Positions 34,775 through 44,695 of a DNA stretch of 64,000 bases are shown in pieces. Positions within the stretch are counted from its first letter, which is position 1. Each line of letters opens with the position of its first letter. The stretch covers positions 1 to 64,000 of the forward strand of contig JAJYWB010000016.1 in assembly GCA_021791715.1 (NCBI GenBank), given 5' to 3'. Origin of the DNA: Planctomycetota bacterium. Its GTDB lineage: Bacteria; Planctomycetota; Planctomycetia; Isosphaerales; Isosphaeraceae. The position numbers and the translations under genes were made by a program. The notes beneath the pieces are model-generated. The model saw nothing but the letters and a program-made list of their open reading frames with translations, searched no databases and was not told the origin of the DNA.

Positions 34775-37300
34775 ATGAATCGAACGATTCGCTTGGTTTT
34801 GGCCGCGGTCGCTCTGGGATGTTTCGGTTTGCGGTCGATTTTCGCCGGCGACCAGCCGTCTCGCTCGGTCGACGACGCCGAGACTTTTTTCGAGCTCAAG
34901 GTTCGTCCCGCTTTGACCGCTCATTGCGTGAAGTGCCACGGCGCCAAAAAGGCGAGCGGCGGGCTCCGGCTCGACGATCGCGACGCGCTGCTCAAAGGAG
35001 GAGAGACCGGCCCCGCGATCGCCCCTGGGAACCCAAGCGAAAGCCTGCTCGTGCACGCGATTCGACGCGAAGACGAATCGCTTAAGATGCCTCCCGACAA
35101 GCCCCTCCCCGAACCGATTCGCAAAGATATTGAAGCTTGGATCGCCGCGGGCGCGGCGTGGCCCAAAGGACCTTCGCAGCGCCCCTCGACGACCGATGCG
35201 AAACCGCACTGGGCTTTCGAGCCGCTCAAAACGCAAGCTCCCCCCGCCGACCCCGCGGGATGGGCCGGGGGTAACCCGATCGACCGCTGGATCGCCGCTT
35301 CAAGACGCGAGCATCGCGTCGCGCCTGTAAAATCCGCGGATAAACGAACGTTAATTCGACGCGCGTCGTTCGATCTCACCGGGCTTCCCCCCGCTCCCGA
35401 ACGCGTCGAATCGTTTCTCGCCGATGAACGCCCCGACGCTTTCTCCAGGCTCGTCGACGAACTCCTTGAATCGCCGCGTTACGGCGAACGATGGGGGCGT
35501 TATTGGCTCGATCTGGCTCGCTACGCCGATACCGCGGGAGACAACTCGGATTACCCGATTCCGCAAGCGTATCTTTATCGCGATTACGTGATCGACGCGT
35601 TCAACGCCGATATCCCCTACGATCGCTTTCTCCACGAACAATTGGCCGGCGATATCCTCGCCGGCGCCGGGCCCGCCCAGGATTTCGCGCGAAAAGTCGT
35701 CGCCACGGGATTTCTCGCTCAGGCTAAACGATTCGGCACGCGAAAACTTGAAGACATGCACCTTATTATCGAAGATACGCTCCACACTACGGGACAAGTC
35801 GTGCTGGGATTGTCGCTCCGTTGTGCTCGGTGTCATGATCATAAATTTGATCCTTTGACGTCGCGCGATTATTACGCGCTTTACGGGTTTTTCGCGAGCA
35901 CGGGCTATCCGTTCGCCGGCGCCGAAGAGGATCACAAGCAAAGCGAATTCGCCCCGCTCGTTCCCCCCGCCGATATCGAGGCGAGGCGCAAGGCGCGCGA
36001 CGAGGCGATCGCCAAGATCAAGGCGGAAATCGCTCTGCGCGAATCGACCGATCCGAATGCGATTCGCGTACGCGAGATCGACTCCTCCTTGTCGGTTTGG
36101 AACGCAGGCCGCGAAGAAATCGACGGGATCGAAAAATATTCATCAATCACGGCTTTGATCGGTGAATTGCACGCCGAGCGGACCGTCGCGAACGACCGCG
36201 CGACCGCGGCGCTCAAACCGTTACGCGACGAATTGGCGAGGATCGAGAAGGAATCTCCTCTCGCCGGAGTTCCAACGGCGTACGCGGTGCACGAGGGGAC
36301 GCCGACCGACGCGAAGTTTCAAAAAGGGGGCGATCCCAGGAAACCGGGAGAAGTCGTTCGGCGCGGCGTGCCGAAAATCCTCGACGCTTCGGGAACGATC
36401 GCGATCCCTCCCGAGACGAGCGGGCGGCTTGAACTCGCGAGATGGCTCACCGACGGGCCTCCCAAACCTCTCGTCGCTCGAGTGATGGCGAACCGCGTTT
36501 GGCAACGACATTTCGGGAAACCGATCGTCGCGACCCCGTCCGATTTCGGCCTTCGGGGAACTCCGCCGACTCACCCCGAATTGCTCGACCTGCTCGCCTC
36601 GGAATTCATTAAATCGGGCTGGTCGATCAAGGCGATGCATCGAAAAATCATGCTCTCTAAAACTTATCAACTTTCGTCCGATTTCGATTCGTCGAACGCC
36701 GAAATCGATTCGGGGAACGCGTGGTATTGGCGGTTCGACCGGCGTCCGCTCGACGCCGAGGCGCTGCGCGATTCGTTGCTCGAACTTTCAGGATCGCTGC
36801 TGATCGATCGTCCCGGTCCCCATCCGTTCCCGCCTCAGGAAAAATGGCGATTCACGGCGCATCATCAATTTCACGCGTATTACGAATCGAATCATCGGAC
36901 GATTTACCAGATGGTTCAACGCATGCAGCCTCATCCGTATTTATCGTTGTTCAACGGTCCCGATACAAGCATGACGACCCCGGTGCGCGACGATTCGACG
37001 CTCCCTTTGCAATCGCTTTATCTCTTGAACGGAGAATTCGTTCACAAGAGATCGCACGAATTCGCGCGGCGCCTGATCGCGACCGAACCGAACGACCTCG
37101 CCCGGATCGATCGCGCCTTCCTCAAGGCGTACGCGAGGCCCGCTTCGACCGAAGAGAAGGAGCGAATCGAGGCGAACCTTAATCGCTATCGCGCCGCGCT
37201 CGCCGCCGAATCGGTCCCAGCGGAACAACGAGAGGTCGAAACCTGGGCGAGCCTGACGCGCGCGATCATGGCATCAAACGAGTTTATTTTCGTGGATTAA
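34775..37300 (+). CDS. PSCyt1-DUF1549-DUF1553 exported cytochrome-like protein
   Basis: This is 841 residues with a signal peptide (RLVLAAVALGCFGLRSIFAG). The N-terminal PSCyt1 domain has a haem-c motif CVKCHG near residue 51 and the MPP motif (LKMPPDKPL) near 110. DUF1549 (about 170-375) begins with NPIDRWIAASR and ends near a second haem motif CARCHDHKFDP (about 348). A coiled-coil-like stretch (about 395-475) follows, then DUF1553 from about 555 with VMANRVWQRHFG and QLSSDF. Unlike the 17015 gene it has the PSCyt1 domain in place of Ig-like domains. It forms a pair with the following DUF1501 gene. Substrate unknown. Confidence 0.92.
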   Translation: MNRTIRLVLAAVALGCFGLRSIFAGDQPSRSVDDAETFFELKVRPALTAHCVKCHGAKKASGGLRLDDRDALLKGGETGPAIAPGNPSESLLVHAIRREDESLKMPPDKPLPEPIRKDIEAWIAAGAAWPKGPSQRPSTTDAKPHWAFEPLKTQAPPADPAGWAGGNPIDRWIAASRREHRVAPVKSADKRTLIRRASFDLTGLPPAPERVESFLADERPDAFSRLVDELLESPRYGERWGRYWLDLARYADTAGDNSDYPIPQAYLYRDYVIDAFNADIPYDRFLHEQLAGDILAGAGPAQDFARKVVATGFLAQAKRFGTRKLEDMHLIIEDTLHTTGQVVLGLSLRCARCHDHKFDPLTSRDYYALYGFFASTGYPFAGAEEDHKQSEFAPLVPPADIEARRKARDEAIAKIKAEIALRESTDPNAIRVREIDSSLSVWNAGREEIDGIEKYSSITALIGELHAERTVANDRATAALKPLRDELARIEKESPLAGVPTAYAVHEGTPTDAKFQKGGDPRKPGEVVRRGVPKILDASGTIAIPPETSGRLELARWLTDGPPKPLVARVMANRVWQRHFGKPIVATPSDFGLRGTPPTHPELLDLLASEFIKSGWSIKAMHRKIMLSKTYQLSSDFDSSNAEIDSGNAWYWRFDRRPLDAEALRDSLLELSGSLLIDRPGPHPFPPQEKWRFTAHHQFHAYYESNHRTIYQMVQRMQPHPYLSLFNGPDTSMTTPVRDDSTLPLQSLYLLNGEFVHKRSHEFARRLIATEPNDLARIDRAFLKAYARPASTEEKERIEANLNRYRAALAAESVPAEQREVETWASLTRAIMASNEFIFVD

Positions 37301-37369
37301 CGGAGATCGCTCGGCCCGACCGCGATTAACAAAGCGATCACCTATAAGATATCCTTTTAGAGGTATGCG

Positions 37370-38737
37370 ATGATGAGTCAGAACGTGATCGATCGTCGCG
37401 GATTTTTGGCTCGATCGGCGGGAGCGGCGCTCGGCGGGCTCGGGCTTTACGGCGACCTCGTTCGCGCCGCGGCGCTTCAGGGGGGCGGCCCGCTCGCGCC
37501 CAAACCGGGGCATTTCCCCTCCAAAGCCAAGCATTTGATTTTGTTTTTTATGACGGGAGGAATGTCTCATCTTGATACGTTTGATTATAAGCCGAAGCTC
37601 CAGGCCGATCACGACAAAGGGGTGGGCAAGCGGAAGGTGATGGCTTCTCCCTACGCTTGGAAGACTTACGGCAAACGGGGCAAGATGGTGAGCGAGCTGT
37701 TCGCCGAGGTCGGTTCCGTGATCGATGAATTCTGTTTTTTGCATACGATTCACGGCGATTCGGCGGGTCATTCGGCGGCGACTTTGGGGATGCTGACGGG
37801 CTCGGTGACGATTCCGATGCCGAGCCTGGGTTCGTGGGTCAGTTATGGGCTCGGCACGCTCAATCACAACCTGCCGTCGTTCGTCGTGCTCGCCGCGAAG
37901 GACCCGTACAACGGTTTTCAGGTTTGGGATTCGAGCTTTTTGCCGGCTTTTCACAAGGGGGTGCGGGTGATACCGGGGCCCGATCCTCTTCCGAACGTCA
38001 AAAGCCCCGTCGTCTCGACGACGAGGCGCGAGCTCGAGAGCCTGATGCTGCGCGATCTCAACGAATCGCACGCGGCCCGGCGTGCCGGCGACGAGGCGCT
38101 CGCGGCGCGATCGAGTTCGTTCGAAACCGCTCAAGGCCTGATGCGCGAGGCGCCCGAGGCGTTCGATATCGGAAAAGAACCGGAACATATCTTAAATCTT
38201 TACGGAGCGAAGGCGAACGATCGCTCGTCGTTCGGCGCGCAGTGTTTGATCGCGCGACGGTTGATCGAGCGCGGAGTTCGCGTCGTCGAGCTGTTCGACG
38301 TCGGCTCGAACACGAATTGGGACAGCCATAACGATATCGAGGATCACCGGAAATTGGCTCGAAACGTCGATCGACCGCTCGCCGCGCTCGTGAAAGATCT
38401 CCGTTCGCGGGGCTTGCTCGACGAGACGTTGATCGTCGGCTGTTCCGAATTCGGCCGCACTCCGTGGCAGGATCTCACCCCCAAGGGACGCGGGCATCAC
38501 AGCCAATGTTTCACCTGTTTTCTCGCGGGCGGAGGCGCCAAACGAGGCTTCGATTACGGCGTTTCGGATCATTACGGCGATAAACCCGCCGAGAATCCGA
38601 TGCATGTTCACGATATGCACGCGACGATCCTCCGCCTGATGGGGCTCGACCACGAAAGGCTTACGTATCGCTACTCGGGACGCGATTTCCGGTTGACCGA
38701 CGTTTATGGTAACGTCGTCGATGCCGTGATCGCGTGA
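37370..38737 (+). CDS. DUF1501 Tat-exported protein (second copy)
   Basis: This 455-residue protein starts with a twin-arginine signal (DRRGFLARSAGAALGGLGLYG). Motifs: LILFFMTGGMSHLDTFD at the metal site, NTNWDSHNDIEDH, and VGCSEFGRTPW near residue 360, all typical of DUF1501. It lies 69 bp after the DUF1549 gene. Compared with the 19688 copy it lacks the GGWDTHGN motif (NWDSHND instead), so the two belong to different subgroups. The neighbour is an MsrB gene rather than a PPC protein. Confidence 0.92.
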   Translation: MMSQNVIDRRGFLARSAGAALGGLGLYGDLVRAAALQGGGPLAPKPGHFPSKAKHLILFFMTGGMSHLDTFDYKPKLQADHDKGVGKRKVMASPYAWKTYGKRGKMVSELFAEVGSVIDEFCFLHTIHGDSAGHSAATLGMLTGSVTIPMPSLGSWVSYGLGTLNHNLPSFVVLAAKDPYNGFQVWDSSFLPAFHKGVRVIPGPDPLPNVKSPVVSTTRRELESLMLRDLNESHAARRAGDEALAARSSSFETAQGLMREAPEAFDIGKEPEHILNLYGAKANDRSSFGAQCLIARRLIERGVRVVELFDVGSNTNWDSHNDIEDHRKLARNVDRPLAALVKDLRSRGLLDETLIVGCSEFGRTPWQDLTPKGRGHHSQCFTCFLAGGGAKRGFDYGVSDHYGDKPAENPMHVHDMHATILRLMGLDHERLTYRYSGRDFRLTDVYGNVVDAVIA

Positions 38738-38854
38738 CGCGAACCAAAATCGATGAAAATTCGCGTTCGTTTATCTAAGGATTCCGAACGAGAACGCTCC
38801 GCCGGGGCTGGAATCACAAAGGCGTGCGATCATAATAAAAAGGCGATTATCATT

Positions 38855-39262
38855 ATGGTCGAAAAGATCAAAAAATCCGACGACGAGTGGCGCGCCGAGC
38901 TTTCTCCCGAGCAATATCACGTTTTGCGTCAGAAGGGGACCGAGCGTGCGTTCACCGGCGCTTATTGGTCGACGAAAACTCCGGGCGTTTACGCGTGTGC
39001 GGGATGCGGCGCCGAGTTGTTTTCGTCGGACGCGAAATTCGACTCGGGATGCGGCTGGCCGAGCTTCGATCGTCCGATCGACGATGAAATCGTCGAGGAA
39101 CATCGCGATACGAGCCACGGGATGATCCGAACGGAGGTGACATGCGCTCGATGCGGAGGCCACCTGGGACACGTATTCGACGACGGCCCGCCGACGACGG
39201 GACTTCGGTATTGCATCAATTCGGCGTCGATCAATCTGGAAGATAAGCCCGCGAAATCGTGA
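38855..39262 (+). CDS. msrB: peptide-methionine (R)-S-oxide reductase MsrB
   Basis: This is 135 residues from ATG 38855; the frame is open 34 codons upstream but without protein character. MsrB features: the zinc pairs CAGCG (near 48) and CARCGG (near 95), [18 protein letters not shown], and the catalytic Cys in RYCINSAS near 119. It reduces the R-form of methionine sulfoxide in proteins using thioredoxin. No signal peptide, so cytoplasmic. Convergent with the CDP-alcohol transferase gene. The 178 bp in between contain a weak 6-bp hairpin at 39272-39288. Confidence 0.95.
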   Translation: MVEKIKKSDDEWRAELSPEQYHVLRQKGTERAFTGAYWSTKTPGVYACAGCGAELFSSDAKFDSGCGWPSFDRPIDDEIVEEHRDTSHGMIRTEVTCARCGGHLGHVFDDGPPTTGLRYCINSASINLEDKPAKS

Positions 39263-39440
39263 TTATACCTTAAGAATGATCGATTCTTTCTCATCGAGCG
39301 CGATCGACCGCCGATTAAGTTTATTTATATCCTTATGTATAAAAATATCTCGTATGTATTTTTCTCTTACCGTCGAACGCGTGGAGGAGAACGAAGTCGT
39401 GCGCGGGGATCGGCGAAACCCCTCGTGATTGATCTCGCTT

Positions 39441-40301
39441 TCACGACCGAAGCGGTTTGAACCAGCGGTCGAATTCGCTCTCCACGGCGCCCCTTCGAAT
39501 CGTCCGGTACGCCCGACCCGCCGCCAAAACAGGCGCCGTAACCGCCATACCCGTCACGTAAATTTTAAGTGATATTGTCCAGATACCCTGATTTATCAAT
39601 GAAATTAAAACGAGCGCCGAAAGGATCGAGAGGACGACGTGCGGCTCGCAAGCTTTGAGCAAGATCCAACGAACCAGAGCGAGCCCTCGCGCCGGAGGTC
39701 CGGGCGCGGGCGCCGGAGCGAACGCCCCGCCCGCGCCCCCGTCGATCCGAAACGAACGCGTCTCCCTCTTCATCCGTTGAAAAAACGCCTTATATCGACA
39801 ATCGTTATGAACGCTTAAAAAAAGCCTGCCGATCGCGATCAAAAACCCCGCCGCGGTCCAGTACAAATGACCCGTGCGAACCGCCAGCCCGAATCCAAGA
39901 CCGAATCCGACCGCGAGCGCGTCGAGATGATGCATCATATAATCATAATAAACCCCGTCAAGGCTTTCGGTTCCGCGCCATCGCGCCACCTGGCCGTCGA
40001 CGTGATCGAGCCAGAACGCGGCGTGCTCAAGCGCGACCGCGAGCACGAAGCCCGATCGGCTCCCCGTCGCCAGCAATATCCCGCTCGCGATCGAAAGCGA
40101 AAGCGATCCCAGCGTCACCTGGTGCGCCGAGATCCCCAACCGAACCGCGAGCCACGTTCCGTAAACCGCCGAGGGCCGCGCGATTCTTCGTGCCAAAAAG
40201 TTACCGATCTCTCGATATCTTTCTTTATGCACGCGTCGGCGCAGCTCGGCGAGAGTCGGCCGTTCGCGATCGATCGGGGTCGAACGTTCGCTCGCGTTCA
40301 T
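39441..40301 (-). CDS. CDP-alcohol phosphatidyltransferase family protein
   Basis: This 286-residue membrane protein has about six hydrophobic segments. The CDP-alcohol phosphotransferase signature is present at about residues 98-125: D-HV-DGQVAR-(8 residues)-G-VYY-D-YMM-H-HLD. The fourth Asp of the usual motif, thought to be the catalytic base, is replaced by His, with another Asp two residues later. The start overlaps the stop of the GT39-like gene (ATGA, 40298-40301) and is preceded by GGAGA. Last gene of the surface operon, it probably makes a phospholipid or a lipid-linked sugar-alcohol head group. The altered motif makes the substrate uncertain. Confidence 0.82.
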   Translation of the reverse strand: MNASERSTPIDRERPTLAELRRRVHKERYREIGNFLARRIARPSAVYGTWLAVRLGISAHQVTLGSLSLSIASGILLATGSRSGFVLAVALEHAAFWLDHVDGQVARWRGTESLDGVYYDYMMHHLDALAVGFGLGFGLAVRTGHLYWTAAGFLIAIGRLFLSVHNDCRYKAFFQRMKRETRSFRIDGGAGGAFAPAPAPGPPARGLALVRWILLKACEPHVVLSILSALVLISLINQGIWTISLKIYVTGMAVTAPVLAAGRAYRTIRRGAVESEFDRWFKPLRS

Positions 40302-42160
40302 CGTGTCTCCCTCGCCGAATCGGGATCGTTCGGTCGGAGCGTGATTTCCGTCGAGCCGATATCGAAAATTTCATATCGCCGAACGATTCCGTCGCCGTCG
40401 GCGAGCTCGGCTCGATAAACAGGCGCATGAGAATCAAGCCATGTTTTTAAGAGCGTTCCCAATTTGGGGTCGAATTCGACCGATCCCTCGTGTACCGGGG
40501 GGCACATGACGAGATGCGTAAACCGATCTTTGCGCAGTTGACCGATGATTTCTCGGCTGGATTCGCCGCTCGTTCCCAAACCCGTCCGTCTCCGCCGCGC
40601 CAGCTCCATCGTATAAGGTCTTGGGAAGTAAAAACCGCGGTGATCCTGGCCGATCAAACGCGCGCCCAGGGGAAGATTTTGATCGACCCACCGGCCGACG
40701 ACGAACGTCGGCTCGACTCGAGCGAGATACGCCTCGGCGCTTTCAAGACCGAGCACGACGTTCGCAACCTTGCGACCGCGCGCGATCGCCCAGGTCGCCT
40801 CGAAGCCGAGGAGAGCGACGATGAGCAAAATCCAAAGCCGAGCCGCCATCGTTCGACGTTTCGCCCGATCGGCGATAACATAAGCCGTCGCGACGCTCCA
40901 CGGACCGACCGCGATCAAAATGAACCTCGTGCTCTGCCGTTGCGTGAGACAAAGCCAATAAAACGCGAATCCGAGCGCGACAAGGCCGAGAAGCTTGCGC
41001 CCGATCGGTTCACGGCGACGCATTCCCGTCAAGAAAATCGCCGGAATCACGCACAAAAAAACCGGGCCAAGTTGATGCGAAAAACTGTCGAACCGGTCGG
41101 GATCGAGCGTCATCGGCATTAAAGCCGTGATGATATTAAAAATATTAACTTGCATAGGTCGTTTTATCGGAGCGAGCACCTCGTCGATCCCCGAGCCGCC
41201 GAAAACGTTGCGGAAAAACGGATAAACAGGATTACCTGTAAAATAATAAGCACGCGCATACCAGAATCCGCCGACGATCGCGATCGTCGCGAAGCACGCG
41301 AGCGCGTCGACGAGCGAACGACGCCTCGATCGTGCAAACGCCTCGAATGCGATCGTTAACACGATCAATCCCGCCAAAACGAGCGCGGGATATTTCACCC
41401 CGATCGCGAGCCCCGCGCACGCTCCGACCAAAATCGAAGGCCGAAGTCCGGGAGCGTCGCGGCGTCGGTCCCACGCCAAGATCGCGGCGTTTCCGAGCGC
41501 CGCGAGCGACACGTCGGCGAGCGGCGCCGACATGCCGTTTGAAACCGCGGGAACCAAAAGCGCGATCGCCCCCGCCCACTCGGCGCGCCGTCCCATATAA
41601 GGCCTCGCGGTCGCGGTCGCGCACAGCATCAGAGCCGCTCCGAATAGCCACTGAACGAGCCGGCATCCCGTCGGCCCGCGCACCGCGAGCGCCGCCGCGT
41701 ACAACGATTCGGTGACGAGGGGGTAAATCGTTTCATGTAAATCAGGTTCAAAAACAGCTTGATGAGCGTTTAAAAAGATTTTAGGAACTTGCAAATGATA
41801 ACAGAGAGCGTCGCCGTCGGTTACGGGAGAGCACGCGACGAAAAGCGTTCCGGCGAGCGCAGCCCACGATAGCGGGTTGCGCGGAGCGATCGCGGCGATC
41901 GACCCCAAACCGCCGCGACGAAATTCGATCAGCGCGATAGACGCCGCGAAGAAGAGAACGAGTGCGATCGAACGCGGAGTTAGAAGACCGATTTCGGCGA
42001 GGAAGAACGTACCAAGCGCGAGCGATCCGAGCCCGAGAGCGAGCGAGAACGCCCACGCGTCGACCGAATCGACGGGGTCGACTCCGATCGATCGTAAAAC
42101 GCCCCTCCCCGCTCCCGCGGCGATCGCGAATAACAAGATAACGAATACTAAATTGAGCAT
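40298..42160 (-). CDS. polytopic GT39/ArnT-like glycosyltransferase
   Basis: This 620-residue protein has about a dozen membrane segments in its first 430 residues and a soluble C-terminal part. Hydrophilic loop SPVTDGDALCYHLQVPKIF near residue 112 fits the catalytic Asp loop of ArnT/PMT-type glycosyltransferases, which use polyprenyl-phosphate sugars on the outer membrane side. The C-terminal domain has VGRWVDQNLPLGARLIGQD. Start ATG 42160 has GAGG 6 bases before. It is in an operon with a flippase and methyltransferase upstream and a CDP-alcohol transferase overlapping downstream, pointing to envelope glycan or lipid modification. Confidence 0.82.
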   Translation of the reverse strand: MLNLVFVILLFAIAAGAGRGVLRSIGVDPVDSVDAWAFSLALGLGSLALGTFFLAEIGLLTPRSIALVLFFAASIALIEFRRGGLGSIAAIAPRNPLSWAALAGTLFVACSPVTDGDALCYHLQVPKIFLNAHQAVFEPDLHETIYPLVTESLYAAALAVRGPTGCRLVQWLFGAALMLCATATARPYMGRRAEWAGAIALLVPAVSNGMSAPLADVSLAALGNAAILAWDRRRDAPGLRPSILVGACAGLAIGVKYPALVLAGLIVLTIAFEAFARSRRRSLVDALACFATIAIVGGFWYARAYYFTGNPVYPFFRNVFGGSGIDEVLAPIKRPMQVNIFNIITALMPMTLDPDRFDSFSHQLGPVFLCVIPAIFLTGMRRREPIGRKLLGLVALGFAFYWLCLTQRQSTRFILIAVGPWSVATAYVIADRAKRRTMAARLWILLIVALLGFEATWAIARGRKVANVVLGLESAEAYLARVEPTFVVGRWVDQNLPLGARLIGQDHRGFYFPRPYTMELARRRRTGLGTSGESSREIIGQLRKDRFTHLVMCPPVHEGSVEFDPKLGTLLKTWLDSHAPVYRAELADGDGIVRRYEIFDIGSTEITLRPNDPDSARETR

Positions 42161-42175
42161 CCATGCCCTCGAAGA

Positions 42176-43729
42176 TCACGCTTTTCCGTTCCGCGATTCG
42201 CGGCGGAACAACCCTCCCCACTCGTGCCTCACTCCCCAACGCCACAACATCGGCCCCGCGAAGATCGCCAAAATCGCGGGCCGAAGCGCGTATTCGAGAT
42301 AACGCGGCGGATTACCCAGCGGAACGTGCGCCGCGACGACCGCGCTCGCGGCGTACCAGGCCGTCGTCGCCGCCAGCCGCCCCTGCAGCTCAAGCCAACC
42401 GCGCGGCGAAAGCGCGGGAGCGAACGCCGTGAAAGTTGTTAGTAAATAGATACAAGAATATCCGATCGTCATCCCCCACGCCACGCCGACGATCCCGCCG
42501 CGATCGGCGCCGATCGTTCCCGCGACCCACGCCGCTGCGAGGCCGAGCGCCGTCGCGGCGAAGAGCCGATAAGGGCGATCGATCGTGATCAAAAACTGTC
42601 GCGCCGGCCACGCCGACGCCAATAACAACATCCCGGGCAACAGCGGCCGTAATGCCGGCAATCCCTCGGCGTATTTGGGAATCATCAGACCCAAAAACAC
42701 CGGCCCGACGACGTACGCGATCGCGCTCCCCGCCGCGATCGGCGTCGCCTGCGCCAAGGTCGCACGCGCAGCTTGCCGAGCCGTCTCGACCAAGTCGTTC
42801 GTCCGTCCTAAAGTCGTTTGAAAATACGTATACATAACAATTACAATTCGACCCGCGAGATCGAGGCTCCACGATGTTCCCATAAGCGCGATCGAATATA
42901 AACCGAGCGCCTTCTCTCCCCCCGGAACGCGCCAAAGAATCAAAACGCGATCAAGATTCATCGCCGCGCCCAATATCGCGGTGTTCGCCAGAATCGGCAG
43001 GCCGACCTTCATCAGCCGTCCGATCGTCGTCCACTCCCATCGCCATTGAAAACGTACGCTATTATAATAATGTAGGTATGCGATATTGAAAAGCAAAAGC
43101 CCGCCGACGCACGCCAAAAGCCCCCAAAACCCGGCGACCGCGATCCCGCCGATCGTCCCCGCGGCGCCGAGGAGCGAATCGAGCACCGCCATGCGAGTGA
43201 GGAGCGCGAACTCGCGCCGCGCTCGTAGAACGACGATCAAAAAATCTTGATACCGTTTGATCAAAGTGAGCCCCGCGACGACAAACAGGCCGCGGGTCCA
43301 AAGCTCGGCGAGCGGGTCGTCGCGCAGGAGCGGGGTTCTTAATATCGACCAGACGACGAGCCCGACCGCGTAGATCAAGCACGTGACGGTATTGGTGGTG
43401 TAGGCGACATTGGCGACGCGGGTCGCCTCGTCGTCTTTTCCCGCGGCGAGGAGGATCGGGATCTCCTGGGCGGCGCCGAGGCTGACGCCGAGGCTCGATC
43501 GGTTGGTGTTATCGAGATAGAGACGAAGGCCCGAATAAACGCCGAGACGTGCGGGATCGAGCATCCAACGGAGCGCGAACGCGGTTAATGTACCCGCGAC
43601 TTGCTCGATCTGGCCGCCGATCGTCACGAGCAGGCTATCGCGTACGGCGCGGCGATCGTCGCGCTCCGTATCGACGGGCGTCTCTTGGGCTCGATCGGAT
43701 TCCTTTTCAACGCTCAATGCGATCGCCAA
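42176..43729 (-). CDS. polysaccharide/lipid flippase (MOP superfamily, Wzx-like)
   Basis: This is 517 residues with about 12-14 membrane helices, opening with a charged N terminus and RDSLLVTIGGQIEQVAGTLTAFAL, the usual start of polysaccharide exporters. Loops carry GLYSIAL and LGRTNDLV. No ATP-binding site is present, as expected. The start is a TTG inside the end of the methyltransferase gene (16-bp overlap); no ribosome-binding site is obvious, so translational coupling is likely. Expected role: moving a lipid-linked glycan to the outside, where the GT39-like protein may modify it. Confidence 0.85.
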   Translation of the reverse strand: MAIALSVEKESDRAQETPVDTERDDRRAVRDSLLVTIGGQIEQVAGTLTAFALRWMLDPARLGVYSGLRLYLDNTNRSSLGVSLGAAQEIPILLAAGKDDEATRVANVAYTTNTVTCLIYAVGLVVWSILRTPLLRDDPLAELWTRGLFVVAGLTLIKRYQDFLIVVLRARREFALLTRMAVLDSLLGAAGTIGGIAVAGFWGLLACVGGLLLFNIAYLHYYNSVRFQWRWEWTTIGRLMKVGLPILANTAILGAAMNLDRVLILWRVPGGEKALGLYSIALMGTSWSLDLAGRIVIVMYTYFQTTLGRTNDLVETARQAARATLAQATPIAAGSAIAYVVGPVFLGLMIPKYAEGLPALRPLLPGMLLLASAWPARQFLITIDRPYRLFAATALGLAAAWVAGTIGADRGGIVGVAWGMTIGYSCIYLLTTFTAFAPALSPRGWLELQGRLAATTAWYAASAVVAAHVPLGNPPRYLEYALRPAILAIFAGPMLWRWGVRHEWGGLFRRESRNGKA

Positions 43730-44499
43730 GGTTCAACCACGCAAAATTGGGTTGGGACGGACGCTTCCGACGAGCAAGCCGCCGGAAAAGGCCCCGCTTC
43801 GAGCACTCGGGCGCCTCGATCACGATACCACGCCGCGGTGTCGTATCCGTAACGATTATACGTTTGATCGAGATCCTCGTTGTGAGCCGCGAACCTTCGA
43901 GAAACGCGAACGACCTCGAGCCGAATCCGCTCGGCGATAACGGGAGGGTTGTGCAGAATCACCGCCGAAGTGAGTACGAGGTCGAACGAACGATCCGCGA
44001 AAGGCAACCGATCGCCCGATCCCAAGAATAACTGGATATCATCATATCCATGTAAGTATTCGTGCGCGTAGGCGAGTTGCGACGGGCTGAAGTCGATTCC
44101 GACGATCGGCGCCTCGATACGTTCGCGAAGCGCTCGGATTTGTTTGCCGTAGCCGCAGCCGATTTCGAGGATGGAGTCGGGTCGATATTCGGCGATGCGA
44201 TCGGCGATCCAGTGAGCCCGAGCGGTTCGCGCCGGTTGTCCTTCCTGTTCGTGGAAGTAATCGTCGCCGCCTCGGATTGTCCAATAGGCGCGGGGATCGG
44301 CGTAAACGATTTTGCGTTTGAGCGCCGGCCAGCGTGCGAGCCCTCGCCGCATCGCTTTATGCCAAACGTAGCGCGAACCCTTTGTTTTCCAGGCTCGCCA
44401 AACGCGTTCGGCGAGGGGATCGCGATCGCGATCGCGATTGGGTTCGTGATCGTGATCGATCGTCCGCGAATCGTTCGTTTCGGTATCGATCGCGCCCAC
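43714..44499 (-). CDS. class I SAM-dependent methyltransferase
   Basis: This is 261 residues from the GTG at 44499, which has GGAGG 8 bases upstream; a TTG 13 codons earlier is open but weaker. Motif I SILEIGCGYGKQ near residue 106 binds SAM; VGIDFSPSQL supplies the acidic residue for the ribose; FDLVLTSAVILHN is the motif IV/V region. The last 60 residues carry NRYGYDTAAWYRDRG. First gene of the minus-strand surface operon, it may methylate a sugar or a lipid intermediate. Divergent from the OLD-like ATPase, with about 200 bp between. Confidence 0.85.
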   Translation of the reverse strand: MGAIDTETNDSRTIDHDHEPNRDRDRDPLAERVWRAWKTKGSRYVWHKAMRRGLARWPALKRKIVYADPRAYWTIRGGDDYFHEQEGQPARTARAHWIADRIAEYRPDSILEIGCGYGKQIRALRERIEAPIVGIDFSPSQLAYAHEYLHGYDDIQLFLGSGDRLPFADRSFDLVLTSAVILHNPPVIAERIRLEVVRVSRRFAAHNEDLDQTYNRYGYDTAAWYRDRGARVLEAGPFPAACSSEASVPTQFCVVEPWRSH

Positions 44500-44695
44500 C
44501 TTGAATCCCTCCAAAGAGACGCGGAAGTCTAGAAACAAGGTGAGGAACGGTCAAGGCGAGTCGAGCGGTAATAAACTTTTTCGACACATGTAATGCCGGG
44601 GAAACGATTGCGTAAATCCGCGATCGCGGTCAAACTGACGATATTAACAATGAGAGATTTCTGGACAGACGGGCTTTGACAAAGAGAGTTGCGAG

